Assembly (NCBI RefSeq): GCF_026262505.1
Contig: NC_067205.1
Coordinates: 13,392,001 to 13,456,000, forward strand
DNA from: Trichomonas vaginalis G3
Taxonomy: Eukaryota > Parabasalia > Trichomonadida > Trichomonadidae
Direction of reading: 5' to 3'
DNA: 64,000 nucleotides
Made by a program: the position numbers and the translations under genes. Numbering within the stretch: the first letter of the stretch is position 1; each line of letters starts with the position of its first letter. Shown one piece after another: positions 61,299 through 64,000 of this stretch. The notes beneath the pieces were generated by a model, which saw nothing but the letters and a program-made list of their open reading frames with translations, searched no databases and was not told where the DNA came from.

Positions 61299-62381
61299 TT
61301 AGAAGAATTTTCTTATTCTTTCTGGCATATTTTTGTCTTTCCAGTACTCCCGCTCTAATGGTCCCAGATGTGTTGGCTTTGACTCTCTCAAGTTCTTAGA
61401 TGGTATAACATCTTCAACACCTCCTTCATATCTTACTTTATAAGTGTCATCGTTTATGTTGTAGTCAAGTATTTCAATAACCACTCCTCGCTTTGCTTCG
61501 TCAATGGTTTCAGCAAGTTTGCCATTACTACTTTCAACTAACTTATGTCGAGGGTAAAATGCTATGGAGTCGTCAGCAGCTTTTATAAGATATCCATTAC
61601 CTTGTGTAGAGTCTACGATATAATAGTTTCTACTTAACCTTAAACGTTTCTTTGTCAACGGTTTGTCGTCAAGAACTACACGAACTTTTGTACCAGGAAT
61701 GAGGGTAAATTGTGTTGAATTTCTGATATTTTGTGTTTGGCTTCGTTTCTTTTGTATATACTTTTCTTCTTGTTGTTGTGTCATTGAATTTGGTGTATGT
61801 CCTGTTGTAGAATGTGTTGAGGAATTATATACTTCGAGAAAATGTTTCATTGTTTCTTCGGTAAAGTCTCGCTCTTGATTTAAATCTCTGAGCGTTCTTA
61901 TGAAGCGGTTTATGATGCCGAGTATGTTATGGTTATGGTCTTCAGTAGTGTAGTGAGTTATGTTATGCTTAATGAGAAATTCTGTGATTTCATTGCTGAG
62001 GTATGCACTGTCTTGGTCTGATGTTAAAGTACTTGGGTTATGTTCTGCTACAAACTTTTGTAAAACTCTTAACACTTCACGAGTTCCTTTATTTTTCATT
62101 GGATATGCATATGCTTTACGAGTGTTAACATTTATGAAGATGAGGAATGGTTTATGTCCTCCTTTTCTGCTTTGAATGAGATGTCAAATTGGTATGCGTC
62201 AGGAGTGTTGGAGTAAATTGGTAAAAAAGTAGTCGTAAGGGTTTATTTTTGTTTGATGTACAACATTTTTGTCAAAGAACCTTTTCACTTCAGCTCTGTT
62301 AGTAAATCCCCTCTTTGCAGCTTCATTGAATTTCTTAAATGACCTCCATGGATGTTGTTCGAATACTTCTTTCAAGCTCAT
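61299..62381 (-). pseudogene. Element 2: retroviral-type integrase region (fossil)
   Basis: The N-terminal part opens MSLKEVFEQHPWRSFKKFNE (62381). The rve core includes TLTSDQDSAYLSNEITEFL and NILGIINRFIRTLRDLN, followed by YNSSTHSTTGHTPNSMT. A C-terminal chromo-like region closes it (IEILDYNINDDTYKVRYEGG). Role known in the family: insertion of the element into target DNA. Broken. Confidence 0.82.
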
Positions 62382-62400
62382 TTATGTAAAGTTAAAGATT

Positions 62401-64000
62401 TTAACCAACTCGTATCCAAGCGTGCATTGTTATATAAGGAGGCATATAATCTTTTCCATTACCTGCTGGGTCTGTAATACCAGCTACAACATGTGTATGA
62501 TTTCCTGCAGTTCCACAGAAAATACCTGTGCTAACATCTTTGGGGTCAGTTGTGATATCATATCTATGCATTCCCTGTCTATCCGAACCCGCTGCAAGAT
62601 TTGTATAACCTCTTTTTGTTATTGAATGTGAATGGTTTCCTTCCACAGATGTTCTTCCACTGAACCTATGCATATGTGAAGGAAGGTTTTCAATACCTAT
62701 TTTTCTTTGAACCTCCCATCTTCATTGACTGAGTATTAGTGTAGAATGGAAAACTGTCAACTATTTCATACCATCTACCACCAAATAAAGTGTTTGGATT
62801 TATTGGATTCATAGACGTATAAACAGCTCCTATAGGATATATTAAATCATATATGCTCATAACTCTATAAACATATTCTAAAGAACTTATGTCATTAAAT
62901 ACCATTTGGAATGTATCTCCCGGATGAAATGTTGCATTTGTTCCACTTTTATAATGTAATGTTAGTTCAATAGAATTATCCAAGAAAAATTCAAAAGTAT
63001 CTGGTTGAAGACCTCTAACAAATTCAAATGGAGTTGCTGGTTCACCATTTATAATTTCTGTTGTAAATGTCATTGTATCTGGTTTCGAAAATTTCTTTGT
63101 TAGTTCTGCATCCACATAAGTTTTGTCGGCTTTCTTATCTAACATTGCTGGTAGTTCATATGCTTCAAAGTTTCTGGCATGACCTTCGATATTCCTGCAA
63201 CTCTTATCTAAATTGTTAAGAGTATCTTTTACGCTTGTACTCGGATTCTCTAATGGTGCACTTGAACCAAGGTCAAAGTTCAATATTATGTCGTCTGCTC
63301 TAACAGTAGTGAAGGATTTATGTGTATGGTTCTTGTCGGCTTTACTGTCTAATGTAGCTTGAAGTTCATTTATATCGGAGATGTTGTGTTTATGAGATTT
63401 CAAAACTTTGTTCGTTGCGTCAAGTTCTGTTTTGTCAGCTTTACTTTTAATAGCATCTTCAAAAGTTATTTTTGACTTAACTCTCAAAGTAAATCTTGGT
63501 TCAACTAATACACCGTTAACAAAGAAGTATGAAGCATAAATTTCAGCGTTATAACCAAATGATTGTGGTGCTATACCTGTGTCATACTGTACAGTACAGT
63601 GTATGTCATAACCTTTAGCACGAATGAATTTATATCTTCTTTCATTAACATTTTTCGTATTCACTTTTTCACCCTGTGTTAAATATCCATGATAGTCCGT
63701 TATAATCTGTTCATCAGAACTTATATAATGAACATGGTTTTTGTCTGCTTTATTGTCTAAAGAAGTTTGAAGTTCATTTATATCGGAGATATTGTGTTTA
63801 TGAGATTTCAAAACTTTGTTCGTTGCGTCAAGTTCATTTTTGTCCGCTTTACTATTTAATGTAGCTTGAAGTTCATTTATATCGGAGATATTGTGTTTAT
63901 GTTCTTTATCTGCTTTTTCGGCTAATTTCTCTTCTATCTCATTTATTTCAAGTTCATGCCTACCACCACCTCCCGAAGAAGTATTTTTCTTCAGCTCTTG
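62401..64000 (-). pseudogene. Element 2: phage-type tail-fibre/collar-like protein region (fossil; continues past the window)
   Basis: Repeats of HKHNISDINELQ(T/A)(S/T)L with (D/N)(N/S)KADKN occur several times (about 63320-63990). The C-terminal part has the collar signature also seen in Polinton 1 (YPIGAVYTSMNPINPNTLFG, GNHSHSITKRGYTN, AGNGKDYMPPYITMHAWIRV). The upstream end is outside the window. Broken, with little decay. Its likely role is receptor binding by particles. Confidence 0.8.

Larger units (their letters stand above)
47956..64000. mobile_element. Virus-like element 2, Polinton-related, distinct lineage (fossil), continues past the window
   Basis: At least 16 kb. Parts: small virion-type genes, major capsid, minor capsid candidate, protein-primed PolB, primase-SF3 helicase, KilA-N protein, rve integrase, phage-type tail fibre. 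The right end is outside the window; the left end is probably close to 47956-48170, where AGTTAACC follows the integrase fragment, but no second end is available to prove it. It is broken in a few places (about three to five), mainly in the integrase, PolB and fibre regions; the rest looks whole. It is less decayed than Polinton 1. Confidence 0.9.

Overview
The window is about 70% A+T, with intron-less protein genes on both strands. The mix of host genes is typical of a trichomonad parabasalid (Trichomonas or Tritrichomonas): ankyrin-repeat proteins, an ankyrin-RING protein, MBF1, SCAMP, a TBC Rab-GAP and a phosphatidylinositol transfer protein. So is the mix of mobile DNA: MULEs, mariners and Maverick/Polinton giant elements. 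I infer the group from gene content and low G+C; the species is not settled.

Layout. 1-9.6 kb: host genes (GNAT acetyltransferase cut by the window edge, ankyrin proteins, a LysM-like protein, a small unknown, ankyrin-RING, MBF1). 10.2-17.9 kb: a nest of cut-and-paste DNA transposons. A complete 2.41-kb MULE (15282-17691, 10-bp target duplication) lies opposite an inverted 1.08-kb internal-deletion derivative of itself (10206-11281, 9-bp duplication). The derivative sits inside an older non-autonomous element, and a second, different transposase gene lies between. 18.0-36.3 kb: a Polinton/Maverick with exact ends, 204-bp terminal inverted repeats and a 6-bp target duplication. It is broken and carries two inverted mariner insertions, in its polymerase and integrase genes. 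36.3-38.6 kb: a TTAA-flanked non-autonomous transposon with a smaller inverted-repeat element inside. 38.7-46 kb: host genes (Cys-rich unknown, SCAMP, TBC, helical unknown, PITP). 46.0-47.6 kb: gene-free DNA with a 122-bp tandem repeat. From about 47.96 kb to past the window end: a second virus-like element, of a lineage clearly different from the first.

How the parts work together. Each large element carries a replication set (protein-primed PolB, preceded by a gene with a shared N-terminal module), an integration set (retroviral-type integrase) and a particle set (double-jelly-roll-type major capsid, small structural proteins, a tail-fibre-like protein). A packaging ATPase is visible only in the first. 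The second also encodes a full-length primase-SF3 helicase flanked by two pairs of inverted ~85-bp repeats, a KilA-N protein and a small protein resembling the C-terminal end of D5-type primases. Almost every element gene begins just after a T-rich box close to the ATG, unlike host genes. The phage-type tail-fibre proteins in both elements and the PolB-plus-primase-helicase combination in the second are the most unusual things seen.
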